Shown: one piece after another, positions 1-7,666 of the stretch
Numbering within the stretch: position 1 is the first letter of the stretch
Layout of the letters: the number at the start of each line of letters is the position of its first letter
Assembly: GCF_029894425.1 (NCBI RefSeq)
Contig: NZ_JARXYJ010000001.1
Coordinates: 5,704,001-5,768,000 of the forward strand
Reading direction: 5' to 3'
Origin: Streptomyces sp. SAI-127
Lineage (GTDB): Bacteria > Actinomycetota > Actinomycetes > Streptomycetales > Streptomycetaceae
DNA length: 64,000 bases
The notes under the pieces: model-generated
Databases searched by the model: none
What the model saw: only the letters and a program-made list of their open reading frames with translations
What the model was told of the DNA's origin: nothing
Made by a program: the position numbers and the translations under genes

Positions 1-1218
1 TGCCCCCAGCAGCCACGTACTGGACTCGCCGTCGCCCTCGCTGAAGGAGGCCCCGCTGTACTTGCGGGCGGAGGAGAAGGGGAGCGACTCGGTGCAGCGC
101 CACTCCTCGACGTCCGGGTAGGCGTCGATGATCGCCTGGAGGGAGGCGTTCGGCCGCGGATCCGACTCACCGAGGGCGCCCAGGACCTTTCGTACGTACG
201 ACTCGTCGGCGCCCTGCAGCGGCCTGAGCTCGGTGATGTCCATGCCGCCCTCGGTGAGGGTGCCGGTCTTGTCGAGGCAGACCGTGTCGACGCGGGCGAG
301 GCCCTCGATGGCCGGGAGCTCCTGCACGAGGGCCTGTTTCCGGCCAAGCCGGATGACGCCGATGGCGAAGGCGACCGAGGTCAGCAGGACCAGCCCCTCC
401 GGGACCATCGGCACGATCCCGCCGACCGTCCGGGCGACGGAGTCCTTGAGGTCGTTGTCCTTCACGAACAGCTGGCTGATCACCAGGCCGATCGCGGTCG
501 GGACCATCATCCACGTCACGTACTTGAGGATCGTGGAGATGCCCGAGCGCAGTTCGGAGTGGACCAGGGTGAACCGGGAGGCCTCCTCGGCGAGCTGGGC
601 GGCGTAGGCCTCGCGGCCGACCTTGGTCGCCTCGAAGGCGCCGCCGCCGGCCACCACGAAGCTCCCGGACATCACCTGGTCGCCGGGCCGCTTCACCACC
701 GGGTCGGCCTCACCGGTCAGCAGTGACTCGTCGATCTCCAGGCCGTCGGCCTCGACGACCACCCCGTCGACCACGGCCTTGTCACCGGGCCCGATCTCGA
801 TCAGGTCGTCGAGGACGATCTCCGAGGTGCTCACCTGGGACGCGGTCCCGTCCCGCCGTACGGTCGGCCGGGCCTCGCCGATCACCGCGAGTGAGTCGAG
901 GGTCTTCTTCGCCCGCCACTCCTGGATGATGCCGATCCCGGTGTTGGCGAGGATGACGTACCCGAACAGGCTGTCCTGGAACGGTGCGACGAACAGCATG
1001 ACCAGCCAGAGCACACCGATGATCGCGTTGAACCGGGTGAAGACGTTCGCCCGGACGATCTCCCCCATGCTCCGGCTGCTGCGCACCGGCACGTCGTTGA
1101 CCTGTCCGCGCGTCACCCGCTCGGCGACCTCGGCCGCGGTGAGTCCGCCCGTCGCCGGTGCCCGGAGCCTCGTGGGGTGCACAGGGTCGAGTTCGGCGCC
1201 CGCGTCGGTGTGCGTCAT
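1..1218 (-). CDS. HAD-IC P-type cation-transporting ATPase (CtpE-like), C-terminus cut by window edge
   Basis: This is the N-terminal 406 residues of a P-type ATPase that pumps cations across the membrane through a phospho-aspartate cycle. Reading back from ATG at 1218 there is an N-terminal cation-ATPase segment, a first transmembrane pair at about residues 60-100, an actuator domain with a TGEA motif (E170; many family members have TGES), a second hydrophobic pair around 225-285, and the phosphorylation motif DKTGTLT with D316 as the phospho-acceptor. The start of the nucleotide-binding domain follows. The reading frame is open to base 1, so roughly half the usual 750-800 residues is missing because of the window boundary. 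The ion is not determined; CtpE relatives are linked to calcium or magnesium, which is family knowledge only. Confidence 0.9.
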   Translation of the reverse strand, partial: MTHTDAGAELDPVHPTRLRAPATGGLTAAEVAERVTRGQVNDVPVRSSRSMGEIVRANVFTRFNAIIGVLWLVMLFVAPFQDSLFGYVILANTGIGIIQEWRAKKTLDSLAVIGEARPTVRRDGTASQVSTSEIVLDDLIEIGPGDKAVVDGVVVEADGLEIDESLLTGEADPVVKRPGDQVMSGSFVVAGGGAFEATKVGREAYAAQLAEEASRFTLVHSELRSGISTILKYVTWMMVPTAIGLVISQLFVKDNDLKDSVARTVGGIVPMVPEGLVLLTSVAFAIGVIRLGRKQALVQELPAIEGLARVDTVCLDKTGTLTEGGMDITELRPLQGADESYVRKVLGALGESDPRPNASLQAIIDAYPDVEEWRCTESLPFSSARKYSGASFSEGDGESSTWLLGA

Positions 1219-1330
1219 GCATTCGACGGTACGTGCGGTTTTGCGGCTTCACCCGCCGAGTGACCGGAAGTTCCGACCTGGGGAGGAGACGGGAACGGGC
1301 GAGTGATGCCGTGGTATTAGGGGACGTTCG

Positions 1331-1615
1331 TCACTCGGCAGCAGGGTCGGCGGCGGAATCGGTGCCGGCCGCCCTCTTGATCGCCGCGTCCCGCTTCCGC
1401 ACGTACCAGGTGCCGTACAGCCCGAGCACGCCCCCGGCCAGGCAGGTCCACAGCCACCAGGTGTGGTCGTGGTCCGCGAACCAGCCGTAGAAGGGAAGCT
1501 GCACGAGGAAGAGCACGAACCAGAGGATCGTGCCACCGGTGACGGTGGCGACGACGGGCCCTTCCAGGGGCTCCGGCGCCTCGTGCTTGATGGGTCCCGA
1601 AAAAAAACCGGCCAT
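1331..1615 (-). CDS. DUF2530 small membrane protein
   Basis: A 94-residue protein with two hydrophobic segments (about 22-42 and 52-68), a charged hairpin with FADHDHTWW between them, and a Lys/Arg-rich tail (YVRKRDAAIKR). This matches DUF2530 proteins, which are short actinobacterial membrane proteins without a known role. It is divergent from the NCS2 permease at 1734, an arrangement I recall as common in streptomycetes, so a role linked to nucleobase uptake is possible but not shown. The ATG at 1615 is the only sensible start. Confidence 0.8.
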   Translation of the reverse strand: MAGFFSGPIKHEAPEPLEGPVVATVTGGTILWFVLFLVQLPFYGWFADHDHTWWLWTCLAGGVLGLYGTWYVRKRDAAIKRAAGTDSAADPAAE

Positions 1616-1733
1616 GGGGACAGCTTACGAGGCGATCACATCTACGCGCGGAGATGGTCATGGTCGACGTTATACGTTCATACTGAAACGGTTTGTGTCT
1701 GACCTTGTCTAAATCCACTCGTAGGAACATCCA

Positions 1734-3128
1734 ATGCCGACCGCCCTCGACCGCTACTTCAAGATCTCCGAGAGGGGCAGCAGTCTGCCCCGGGAGGTCC
1801 GGGGCGGCTTCGCCACGTTCTTCGCGATGGCCTACATCATCGTGCTGAACCCGATCATCCTCGGCAGCGCCAAGGACATGTACGGCCACCAGCTGGACAA
1901 CGGCCAACTGGTCACCGCGACCGCCCTGACCGCGGCCTTCACCACGCTCCTCATGGGCGTGGTCGGCAACGTCCCGATCGCGCTGGCCGCCGGCCTCGGT
2001 GTGAACTCGGTGGTCGCGCTCCAGCTCGCGCCCCGGATGTCCTGGCCGGACGCGATGGGCATGGTGGTCCTGGCGGGCTTCATCGTGATGCTGCTGGTCG
2101 CCACCGGTCTGCGCGAGCGCGTGATGAACGCGGTGCCCTTCGGGCTGCGCAAGGCGATCTCCATCGGTATCGGCCTGTTCATCATGCTGATCGGGCTCGT
2201 GGACGCCGGCTTCGTCTCCCGCATCCCGGACGCCGCCCAGACCACGGTCCCGCTCCAGCTCGGCGCCGACGGTCACCTCGACGGCTGGCCGGTCCTGGTC
2301 TTCATCCTGGGCGCCCTGCTGACCCTCGCGCTCATCGTCCGCAAGGTCTCCGGCGCCATCCTGATCTCGATCGTCACGATGACCGTCGTGGCGGTGATCA
2401 TCGAGGCGGTCGCCAAGGTCCCGTCCTGGGGTCTCACGGCTCCGAAGTGGCCCGGCAACCCGGTCGCCACCCCCGACTTCGGTCTGCTCGGCAAGGTCAG
2501 CCTCTTCGGCGGATTCGACAAGGTCGGCGTGCTGACCGGCATCCTCTTCGTCTTCACGGTCCTGCTGTCGTGCTTCTTCGACGCGATGGGCACGATCATG
2601 GGCGTCTCCGACGAGGCCAAGCTCACCGACGCCCAGGGGCAGATGCCCGGCATCAACAAGGTGCTCTTCGTGGACGGCCTCGCGGTCGCCGCGGGCGGCG
2701 CGAGCTCGTCGTCGGCGACGACGGCCTTTGTGGAGTCGACGGCGGGAGTCGGCGAGGGTGCGCGCACCGGTTTCGCCAACATCGTCACCGGCGGTCTCTT
2801 CACCCTTGCACTGTTCCTCACGCCGGTCGCGACGATGGTCCCGTCCCAGGCGGCGACCCCGGCCCTGCTGGCGGTCGGCTTCCTGATTCTGGCGGGGAAC
2901 GTCAAGGACATCGACTGGGCCGACCACACCATCGCGATCCCGGCCTTCATCACCATGGTGATGATGCCGTTCACCTACTCGATCACCAACGGCATCGGCA
3001 TGGGCTTCATCACCTTCGTGGTGCTGCGGCTGGCGGCCGGACGGGGCCGGGAGATTCCGGTGCCGATGTATGTCGTGGCCGCGGTGTTCGGCTTCTACTA
3101 CCTGATGCCGGCGCTGGGCCTGACGTGA
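1734..3128 (+). CDS. NCS2-family purine permease (AzgA/PbuG-like)
   Basis: A 464-residue polytopic inner-membrane transporter of the nucleobase:cation symporter-2 superfamily, AzgA branch, expected to import hypoxanthine, guanine or adenine with protons. About a dozen hydrophobic helices are visible, together with family stretches such as MAYIIVLNP near residue 35, LAAGLGVNSVVAL near 85 and FFDAMGTIMGVSDEAKL near 285. GGASSSSATTAFVESTAGVG at about 325 fits the conserved re-entrant loop of the family. The ATG follows an AGGAAC ribosome site. It is alone on its strand and divergent from the DUF2530 gene. Confidence 0.92.
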   Translation: MPTALDRYFKISERGSSLPREVRGGFATFFAMAYIIVLNPIILGSAKDMYGHQLDNGQLVTATALTAAFTTLLMGVVGNVPIALAAGLGVNSVVALQLAPRMSWPDAMGMVVLAGFIVMLLVATGLRERVMNAVPFGLRKAISIGIGLFIMLIGLVDAGFVSRIPDAAQTTVPLQLGADGHLDGWPVLVFILGALLTLALIVRKVSGAILISIVTMTVVAVIIEAVAKVPSWGLTAPKWPGNPVATPDFGLLGKVSLFGGFDKVGVLTGILFVFTVLLSCFFDAMGTIMGVSDEAKLTDAQGQMPGINKVLFVDGLAVAAGGASSSSATTAFVESTAGVGEGARTGFANIVTGGLFTLALFLTPVATMVPSQAATPALLAVGFLILAGNVKDIDWADHTIAIPAFITMVMMPFTYSITNGIGMGFITFVVLRLAAGRGREIPVPMYVVAAVFGFYYLMPALGLT

Positions 3129-3136
3129 CCCGCACG

Positions 3137-3173
3137 CACGTGATCCGCTCTCACGTGATCCGCTCTCACGTGA
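3137..3173. repeat. 15-bp tandem repeat carrying CACGTG palindromes
   Basis: Two complete copies of the unit CACGTGATCCGCTCT (3137-3151 and 3152-3166) plus a partial third (3167-3173). Each starts with the 6-bp palindrome CACGTG, so the palindromes repeat every 15 bp. The array lies between two convergent genes and covers the stop codon of the ribbon-helix-helix gene. Confidence 0.85.
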
Positions 3174-3354
3174 CCCCGTAGAACTTCTCGGTCTCGTCGA
3201 CGGCGGTCTGGAACCGCTCGTCGAAGTCGTCTCGGATGAGCGTTCGGATCACATAGTCCTGGACGCTCATCCCCCTTTTGGCCGCATGGTCGCGGAGCCG
3301 CTCGAGCAGCTCCCCGTCTATCCGCAGGCTGAGCACGCTGGTCCCCATGAGCAC
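3166..3354 (-). CDS. ribbon-helix-helix (CopG-like) DNA-binding protein
   Basis: A 62-residue protein with the ribbon-helix-helix pattern: beta-strand SVLSLRIDGELLERLRDHA, the turn KRGMS, then helix VQDYVIRTLIRDDF, and a short acidic tail ending EKFYGVT. Such proteins are dimeric repressors, often antitoxins or autoregulators. No toxin gene is adjacent (the neighbours are the NCS2 permease and a MarR regulator), so a solitary regulator is more likely. The stop codon lies in the 15-bp repeat array. Confidence 0.8.
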   Translation of the reverse strand: MLMGTSVLSLRIDGELLERLRDHAAKRGMSVQDYVIRTLIRDDFDERFQTAVDETEKFYGVT

Positions 3355-3468
3355 GAGGGTCGCCGCCCGCGCCGAGCGGCGTTCACATTCCGCTGTCGAC
3401 TCACTCGTATGGGTGAAGATCGGGTTTCAGTGGCCTGAGTCACGGGAATCCCCGTGCGCGCGAGCTTG

Positions 3469-3496
3469 TTTAGCGAGAGTAATGAGTTACGCTAAA
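3469..3496. promoter_or_regulatory. inverted repeat, likely MarR operator
   Basis: TTTAGCG (3469-3475) and CGCTAAA (3490-3496) form a perfect 7-bp inverted repeat with a 14-bp spacer immediately in front of ATG 3500 of the MarR gene. A second small palindrome, CACGGG-AATC-CCCGTG, lies at 3441-3456. The position suggests autoregulation of the marR-MFS pair; this is inferred from location and symmetry only. Confidence 0.6.
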
Positions 3497-3499
3497 GAG

Positions 3500-3937
3500 A
3501 TGCCGGACCTTACCCATGGCGACGACGTTGCCGCCGTGAACTCCCTGCGATCAGCCGTGATGCGACTGTCCCGTCGGCTCAAGCACCAGCGGGTCGACGA
3601 GTCGCTCAGCCCCACCGAGATGTCGGTGCTGGGCACCCTCTCCCTCTGCGGCAAGGCCACCCCGGGCGAGCTCGCCCGCAAGGAGCACGTCCAGCCGCCG
3701 TCGATGACCCGCATCGTGGCGCTGCTGGAGGCCAAGGGACTCGTCCGGCTGGAGCCGCACCCCGAGGACCGGCGCCAGAAGGTCGTCACGAAGACCGAGC
3801 AGGCCGAGGCCATGCTCGCGGAGAGCCGCGCCAAGCGGAACGCCTTCCTGGCCACCCTGGTCGACGGCCTCGACGAGGACGAGTGGGCGAAACTGCGCGA
3901 AGCCGCCCCCGTGCTGGAGAAACTCGCACACCTGTAA
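3500..3937 (+). CDS. MarR-family transcriptional regulator
   Basis: A 145-residue winged-helix repressor. The HTH core runs from LSPTEMSVLGTL (about 33-44) through TPGELARKEHVQPPSMTRIVA to the wing EPHPEDRRQKVV, followed by a dimerisation helix. MarR proteins normally release DNA on binding a small phenolic or drug ligand. I prefer ATG 3500 because the palindrome at 3469-3496 would otherwise overlap the coding sequence; ATG 3482 in the same frame adds six residues and is possible. The MFS exporter follows after 25 bp, so the pair is probably a drug-inducible repressor-efflux unit. Confidence 0.9.
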   Translation: MPDLTHGDDVAAVNSLRSAVMRLSRRLKHQRVDESLSPTEMSVLGTLSLCGKATPGELARKEHVQPPSMTRIVALLEAKGLVRLEPHPEDRRQKVVTKTEQAEAMLAESRAKRNAFLATLVDGLDEDEWAKLREAAPVLEKLAHL

Positions 3938-3962
3938 GCCACAAAGAGGAGGCGAACGCACT

Positions 3963-5303
3963 TTGAGTACGGGACCCGGAGCAGACTCCGCCCCCGCACC
4001 GACCACCCACGACCCCTGCAAGTCCTCGATGTTCAGCTCGTTGAAGGTCAGGAACTACCGCCTGTTCTTCGTCGGCCAGGTCGTCTCCAACATCGGCACC
4101 TGGATGCAGCGCATCGCCCAGGACTGGCTGGTGCTCAGCCTCACCGGCTCCGCCACCGCCGTCGGCGTGACGACGGCCCTGCAGTTCCTGCCGATGCTGC
4201 TCTTCGGCCTCTACGGCGGTGTCCTCGTCGACCGGCTGCCCAAGCGCCGCGCGCTGCTGTTCACGCAGTCCGCGATGGGCGCCACCGGCATCGCGCTCGC
4301 CGCCCTCACCCTGACCGGCCACGTCCAGGTCTGGCACGTCTACCTCGCCGCCTTCGTCGTGGGTCTCGCGACCGTCGTCGACAACCCGGCCCGCCAGTCC
4401 TTCGTCTCCGAGATGGTCGGCCCGGCCCAGCTGCAGAACGCGGTCAGCCTGAACTCCGCGAACTTCCAGTCGGCCCGTCTGGTCGGCCCCGCGGTCGCGG
4501 GTGTCATGATCACCGGCGTGGGCACAGGCTGGGCGTTCCTCGCCAACGGCCTGTCCTTCGTCGCCCCGCTCATCGGCCTGATGATGATGCGGGCGCGTGA
4601 GCTGTACGTCGTCGAGCGCGCCCCGCGCGCCAAGGGACAGCTGCGGGAGGGCCTGCACTACGTGGCCGGACGCCCCGAGCTGATCTGGACCATCGTCCTG
4701 GCCGGGTTCGTCTCCACCTTCGGCTTCAACTTCCCCGTCTTCCTGTCCGCCTTCGCCGACGACGTCTTCCACGCGGGCGCCGGCGCCTACAGCCTCTTCA
4801 ACACACTGATGGCCGTCGGCTCCCTCGCCGGCGCCCTGCTCGCGGCCCGGCGCGGCACCGCCCGGATGCGGGTGCTGCTGGCGGGCGCGGTGGCCTTCGG
4901 CGCACTGGAGATCGTGGCCGCGATCGCTCCATCGCTGTGGCTGTTCGCCCTGCTCATGGTCCCGATCGGGATGTTCGGCATGACGGTCAACGTCACCGCC
5001 AACAGCAGCATCCAGATGAGCACCGACCCGGCCATGCGGGGCCGCGTGATGGCCCTGTACATGATGGTGTTCATGGGCGGAGCGCCGGTGGGCGCGCCGA
5101 TCGCCGGCTGGATCACCGACGCGTACGGCGTCCGCGCCGGCCTCGCGTCGGGCGGCGCGATCGCCGCGGCGGCGGCCGTCACGATCGGCCTGGTCCTGGC
5201 CAGGGTCGGCAACCTGCGCCTGTCGGTGGGCTGGAACCACGGTCACCCGCACGTCCGGTTCGTGCCGCGCGAGACGCAGGAGCAACTGGCCGCGGCGGCC
5301 TGA
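3963..5303 (+). CDS. MFS transporter (EntS-like drug/siderophore exporter family)
   Basis: A 446-residue twelve-helix major facilitator protein. The N-terminus FSSLKVRNYRLFFVGQVVSN is typical of the MFS_3/EntS group, and the intracellular motif A-like loop GGVLVDRLPKRR follows helix 2. Export of a small hydrophobic compound is likely; the substrate is unknown. The start is TTG at 3963, eleven bases after AGGAGG (3946-3951); a downstream ATG at 4030 would remove an unstructured 22-residue leader. It is co-directional with marR. Confidence 0.88.
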   Translation: MSTGPGADSAPAPTTHDPCKSSMFSSLKVRNYRLFFVGQVVSNIGTWMQRIAQDWLVLSLTGSATAVGVTTALQFLPMLLFGLYGGVLVDRLPKRRALLFTQSAMGATGIALAALTLTGHVQVWHVYLAAFVVGLATVVDNPARQSFVSEMVGPAQLQNAVSLNSANFQSARLVGPAVAGVMITGVGTGWAFLANGLSFVAPLIGLMMMRARELYVVERAPRAKGQLREGLHYVAGRPELIWTIVLAGFVSTFGFNFPVFLSAFADDVFHAGAGAYSLFNTLMAVGSLAGALLAARRGTARMRVLLAGAVAFGALEIVAAIAPSLWLFALLMVPIGMFGMTVNVTANSSIQMSTDPAMRGRVMALYMMVFMGGAPVGAPIAGWITDAYGVRAGLASGGAIAAAAAVTIGLVLARVGNLRLSVGWNHGHPHVRFVPRETQEQLAAAA

Positions 5304-5306
5304 GTG

Positions 5307-5837
5307 CTACGGCAGCACCCGCCTGGCCAGTACCTGGCCCGGCCAGTCGTTGTTCGCCCCGGCGGTGTACGTCTCCGTCGGGGCGAAGCCGTTGGCCTCG
5401 TAGTAGGCGACCAGCTTGCGGTCGTCGCCCGCGTAGCAGTCCACCCGCAGCAGGGCGACGCCCGCGCGCCGGGTCTCCTCGGCGGCGTGCGCGAGGAGGG
5501 CACTGCCCACGCCGTGGCCCTTGAAGCGTCGGTCGGAGGCGAGCCAGTGGATGTACCGCTCGGGCTCGCCGGGCGGCGGGAGATGAGCCAGATAGGCGCC
5601 GGGCGAGTCGGTGATCGTGAGGGTCGCGGCCGGGACGCCGCCGGCCTCGGCGATGAACACGCTGCCCTCGTCGACGTACCGGGCGACGGACTCCACGGTC
5701 CTGGGGCTCCCGGACAGCGGCTCGGTCCCCCACTGGCCGGGACGTCCCTGCGCGACCAGCCACTCCACACAGCTGTCGAGCATGCCGAGGATCACGGGTA
5801 TGTCGTCGGGTCCGCCGTCCCTGATGCTGATCTCCAT
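5307..5837 (-). CDS. GNAT family N-acetyltransferase
   Basis: A 176-residue acetyl-CoA-dependent N-acetyltransferase. The acetyl-CoA pyrophosphate-binding stretch is ASDRRFKGHGVGSALLAHA, with R/Q-x-x-G-x-G/A seen as R-F-K-G-H-G-V-G. The C-terminal block YYEANGFAPTETYT is the usual GNAT strand. The ATG at 5837 begins MEISIRDGGPDD, the typical first strand. The substrate cannot be told. Only 25 bp separate this start from the start of the divergent RNA phosphodiesterase gene. Its stop lies 3 bp from the end of the convergent MFS gene. Confidence 0.88.
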   Translation of the reverse strand: MEISIRDGGPDDIPVILGMLDSCVEWLVAQGRPGQWGTEPLSGSPRTVESVARYVDEGSVFIAEAGGVPAATLTITDSPGAYLAHLPPPGEPERYIHWLASDRRFKGHGVGSALLAHAAEETRRAGVALLRVDCYAGDDRKLVAYYEANGFAPTETYTAGANNDWPGQVLARRVLP

Positions 5838-5862
5838 GCCCTCATGGTGACAGGCTGATCCC

Positions 5863-6435
5863 ATGAGACTCTTCGCCGCGGTGCTGCCTCCCCAGGACGT
5901 GTCCGACGAACTCGCGCTGAAGGTCGCCGAGTTGAGGCGGCTCCCCGGAGCGTCCGAGCTACGCTGGACCGGCGTTGCCGGCTGGCACTTCACCCTTGCC
6001 TTCTACGGCGAGGTCGACGAGGACGTCGTACCGGAGCTGTCGGCACGGCTGGAGCGGGCGGCCCGGCGGACCCCGTCTTTCCCGCTGGCCCTGCGCGGTG
6101 GCGGGCAGTTCGGGCACGGCCGGGCGTTGTGGGCGGGGGCCTTCGGCGATCTGCCGGTGCTGCGGCTGCTGGCGGAGCGGGCGGAGGCGGCGGCGCGGAA
6201 GGCGGGGGTGGAGATGGGGGAGCACCGGCGGTACAAGGCTCACCTGACCGTGGCTCGCAGTCGGGAGGCGGTGGAGGTGCGGCCGTATCTCTCGGTTCTG
6301 GACGGATTCACCAGCCGCACCTGGACCGTCGACGAGCTGGCGCTGGTGCGGAGCAACCTTCCGAAGTCCGGGGTGCCGGGGGAGCAGCCCCGCTACGAGG
6401 TGGTCGGCCGCTGGGCGCTGGGCGGGGCCGGTTAG
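5863..6435 (+). CDS. thpR: RNA 2',3'-cyclic phosphodiesterase (2H family)
   Basis: A 190-residue 2H-superfamily enzyme that opens 2',3'-cyclic phosphate ends of RNA and was first described as a 2'-5' RNA ligase. Both catalytic HxT motifs are present: H42-F-T44 in GWHFTLAFYGEV and H128-L-T130 in YKAHLTVARS. MRLFAAVLPP at the N-terminus is the family signature. The start ATG lies only 25 bp from the divergent GNAT start, so both transcripts must have very short or no leaders. A 29-codon gene follows after 9 bp. Confidence 0.92.
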   Translation: MRLFAAVLPPQDVSDELALKVAELRRLPGASELRWTGVAGWHFTLAFYGEVDEDVVPELSARLERAARRTPSFPLALRGGGQFGHGRALWAGAFGDLPVLRLLAERAEAAARKAGVEMGEHRRYKAHLTVARSREAVEVRPYLSVLDGFTSRTWTVDELALVRSNLPKSGVPGEQPRYEVVGRWALGGAG

Positions 6436-6444
6436 GCTCGATGC

Positions 6445-6534
6445 GTGGACCCGAAGACCCGGAACCGGATCATGGCCGGTGTGCTTGTGATGATGTTCGT
6501 CGTTGTGGCGTTGGCTGCGGCCCTCGGCAGGTAG
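6445..6534 (+). CDS. small single-span membrane peptide (29 aa)
   Basis: A GTG start at 6445 opens a 29-codon frame: a basic head (MDPKTRNR) followed by about 19 hydrophobic residues (IMAGVLVMMFVVVALAAA) and a short LGR end. This looks like one transmembrane helix with a positive-inside N-terminus. It begins 9 bp after the phosphodiesterase stop and ends just before a strong terminator, so it is probably the last gene of that transcript. Function unknown; it is recognised by composition and position only. Confidence 0.65.
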   Translation: MDPKTRNRIMAGVLVMMFVVVALAAALGR

Positions 6535-6552
6535 AGGAACTGCGGCCGCGGG

Positions 6553-6585
6553 GCGGGGCGGAGCCCCCTGTCGACTCCGCCCCGC
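6553..6585 (+). terminator. GC-rich hairpin terminator
   Basis: GCGGGGCGGAG (6553-6563) pairs perfectly with CTCCGCCCCGC (6575-6585) around an 11-nt loop, followed by GCGCCCCTTT. It sits between the convergent small-peptide gene and the aldo/keto reductase gene and can serve both strands. Confidence 0.75.
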
Positions 6586-6599
6586 GCCCCTTTGGTGCG

Positions 6600-7593
6600 C
6601 TACCAGGCGAAGGCCTCCGGAGACGGGCCCGGGCCCGGGAAGATCTCGTCCAGGCCTGCCAGGACCTCCTCGCTCAGCTCCAGCTCGACCGCCCTGATCG
6701 CCGACTCCAGCTGCTCGGCCGTGCGCGGGCCGACGATCGGACCCGTCACGCCGGGGCGGGTCAGCAGCCACGCCAGGGCCGCCTCGCCGGGCTCCAGCCC
6801 GTGCTTCTCCAGCAGGTCCTCGTACGACTGGATCTGGGCGCGCTTGGCCGTGTCCTTGAGGGTGTCGGCGGCGCGGCCCGAGGCTCGGCGGCCGCCCTCG
6901 ACCTCCTTCTTGATGACCCCGCCGAGGAGACCGCCGTGCAGCGGGGACCAGGGGATCACGCCGAGGCCGTACTCCTGGGAGGCCGGGATGACCTCCATCT
7001 CGGCGCGCCGCTCGGCGAGGTTGTACAGGCACTGCTCGCTGACCAGACCGATGGTGCCGCCGCGCCGGGCGGCGACCTCGTTGGCCTGGGCGATCTTGTA
7101 GCCGGGGAAGTTGGAGGACCCGACGTACAGGATCTTGCCCTGCTGGACGAGGGTGTCGATCGCCTGCCAGATCTCCTCGAAGGGGGTGGCGCGGTCGACG
7201 TGGTGGAACTGGTAGATGTCGATGTAGTCGGTCTGGAGCCGCTTGAGCGAGGCGTCGACGGCACGGCGGATGTTCAGCGCCGACAGCTTGTCGTGGTTCG
7301 GCCAGGCCTCGCCGTCCGCGGCCATGTTGCCGTAGACCTTGGTGGCGAGGACGACCTTGTCGCGGTGGGCGGCGCTCTTCGCGAACCAGCTGCCGATGAT
7401 CTCTTCGGTACGGCCCTTGTTCTCGCCCCAGCCGTACACGTTGGCGGTGTCGAAGTAGTTGATTCCCGGCGTCGAGAGCCGAGTCCATGATCGCGTGGGA
7501 GTCGGTCTCGTCGGTCTGCGGGCCGAAGTTCATGGTGCCGAGGACGAGTCGGCTGACCTTGAGTCCGGTGCGTCCGAGCTGCGTGTACTTCAT
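6600..7593 (-). pseudogene. aldo/keto reductase, interrupted by a +1 frameshift
   Basis: The gene would encode a 330-residue NADPH-dependent aldo/keto reductase (AKR; MocA/YajO-like). It starts with MKYTQLGRTGLKVSRLVLGT and runs to residue ~43 (SALDAGNQ), where the frame breaks. From about 7463 downward the next frame carries the rest: Y of VYGWGENKG, K of LATKVYG and H of QFHHVD (AKR tetrad members), VGSSNFPGYK and GPIVGPRTAEQL. One extra T at 7463-7464 (GATTCCC on the plus strand where GATCCC is needed to give GINYFDTANVYG) explains the break. As written, no full-length protein is made; a sequencing or assembly error is an equal possibility because the rest of the gene is intact. Confidence 0.85.
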
Positions 7594-7666
7594 GAACCCT
7601 CAGCCAACGCCTTCGAGTGCGCTCAAGGCAAGCACGTGCTTGAGGGATTGCTTTTGGAGAGGGCGG

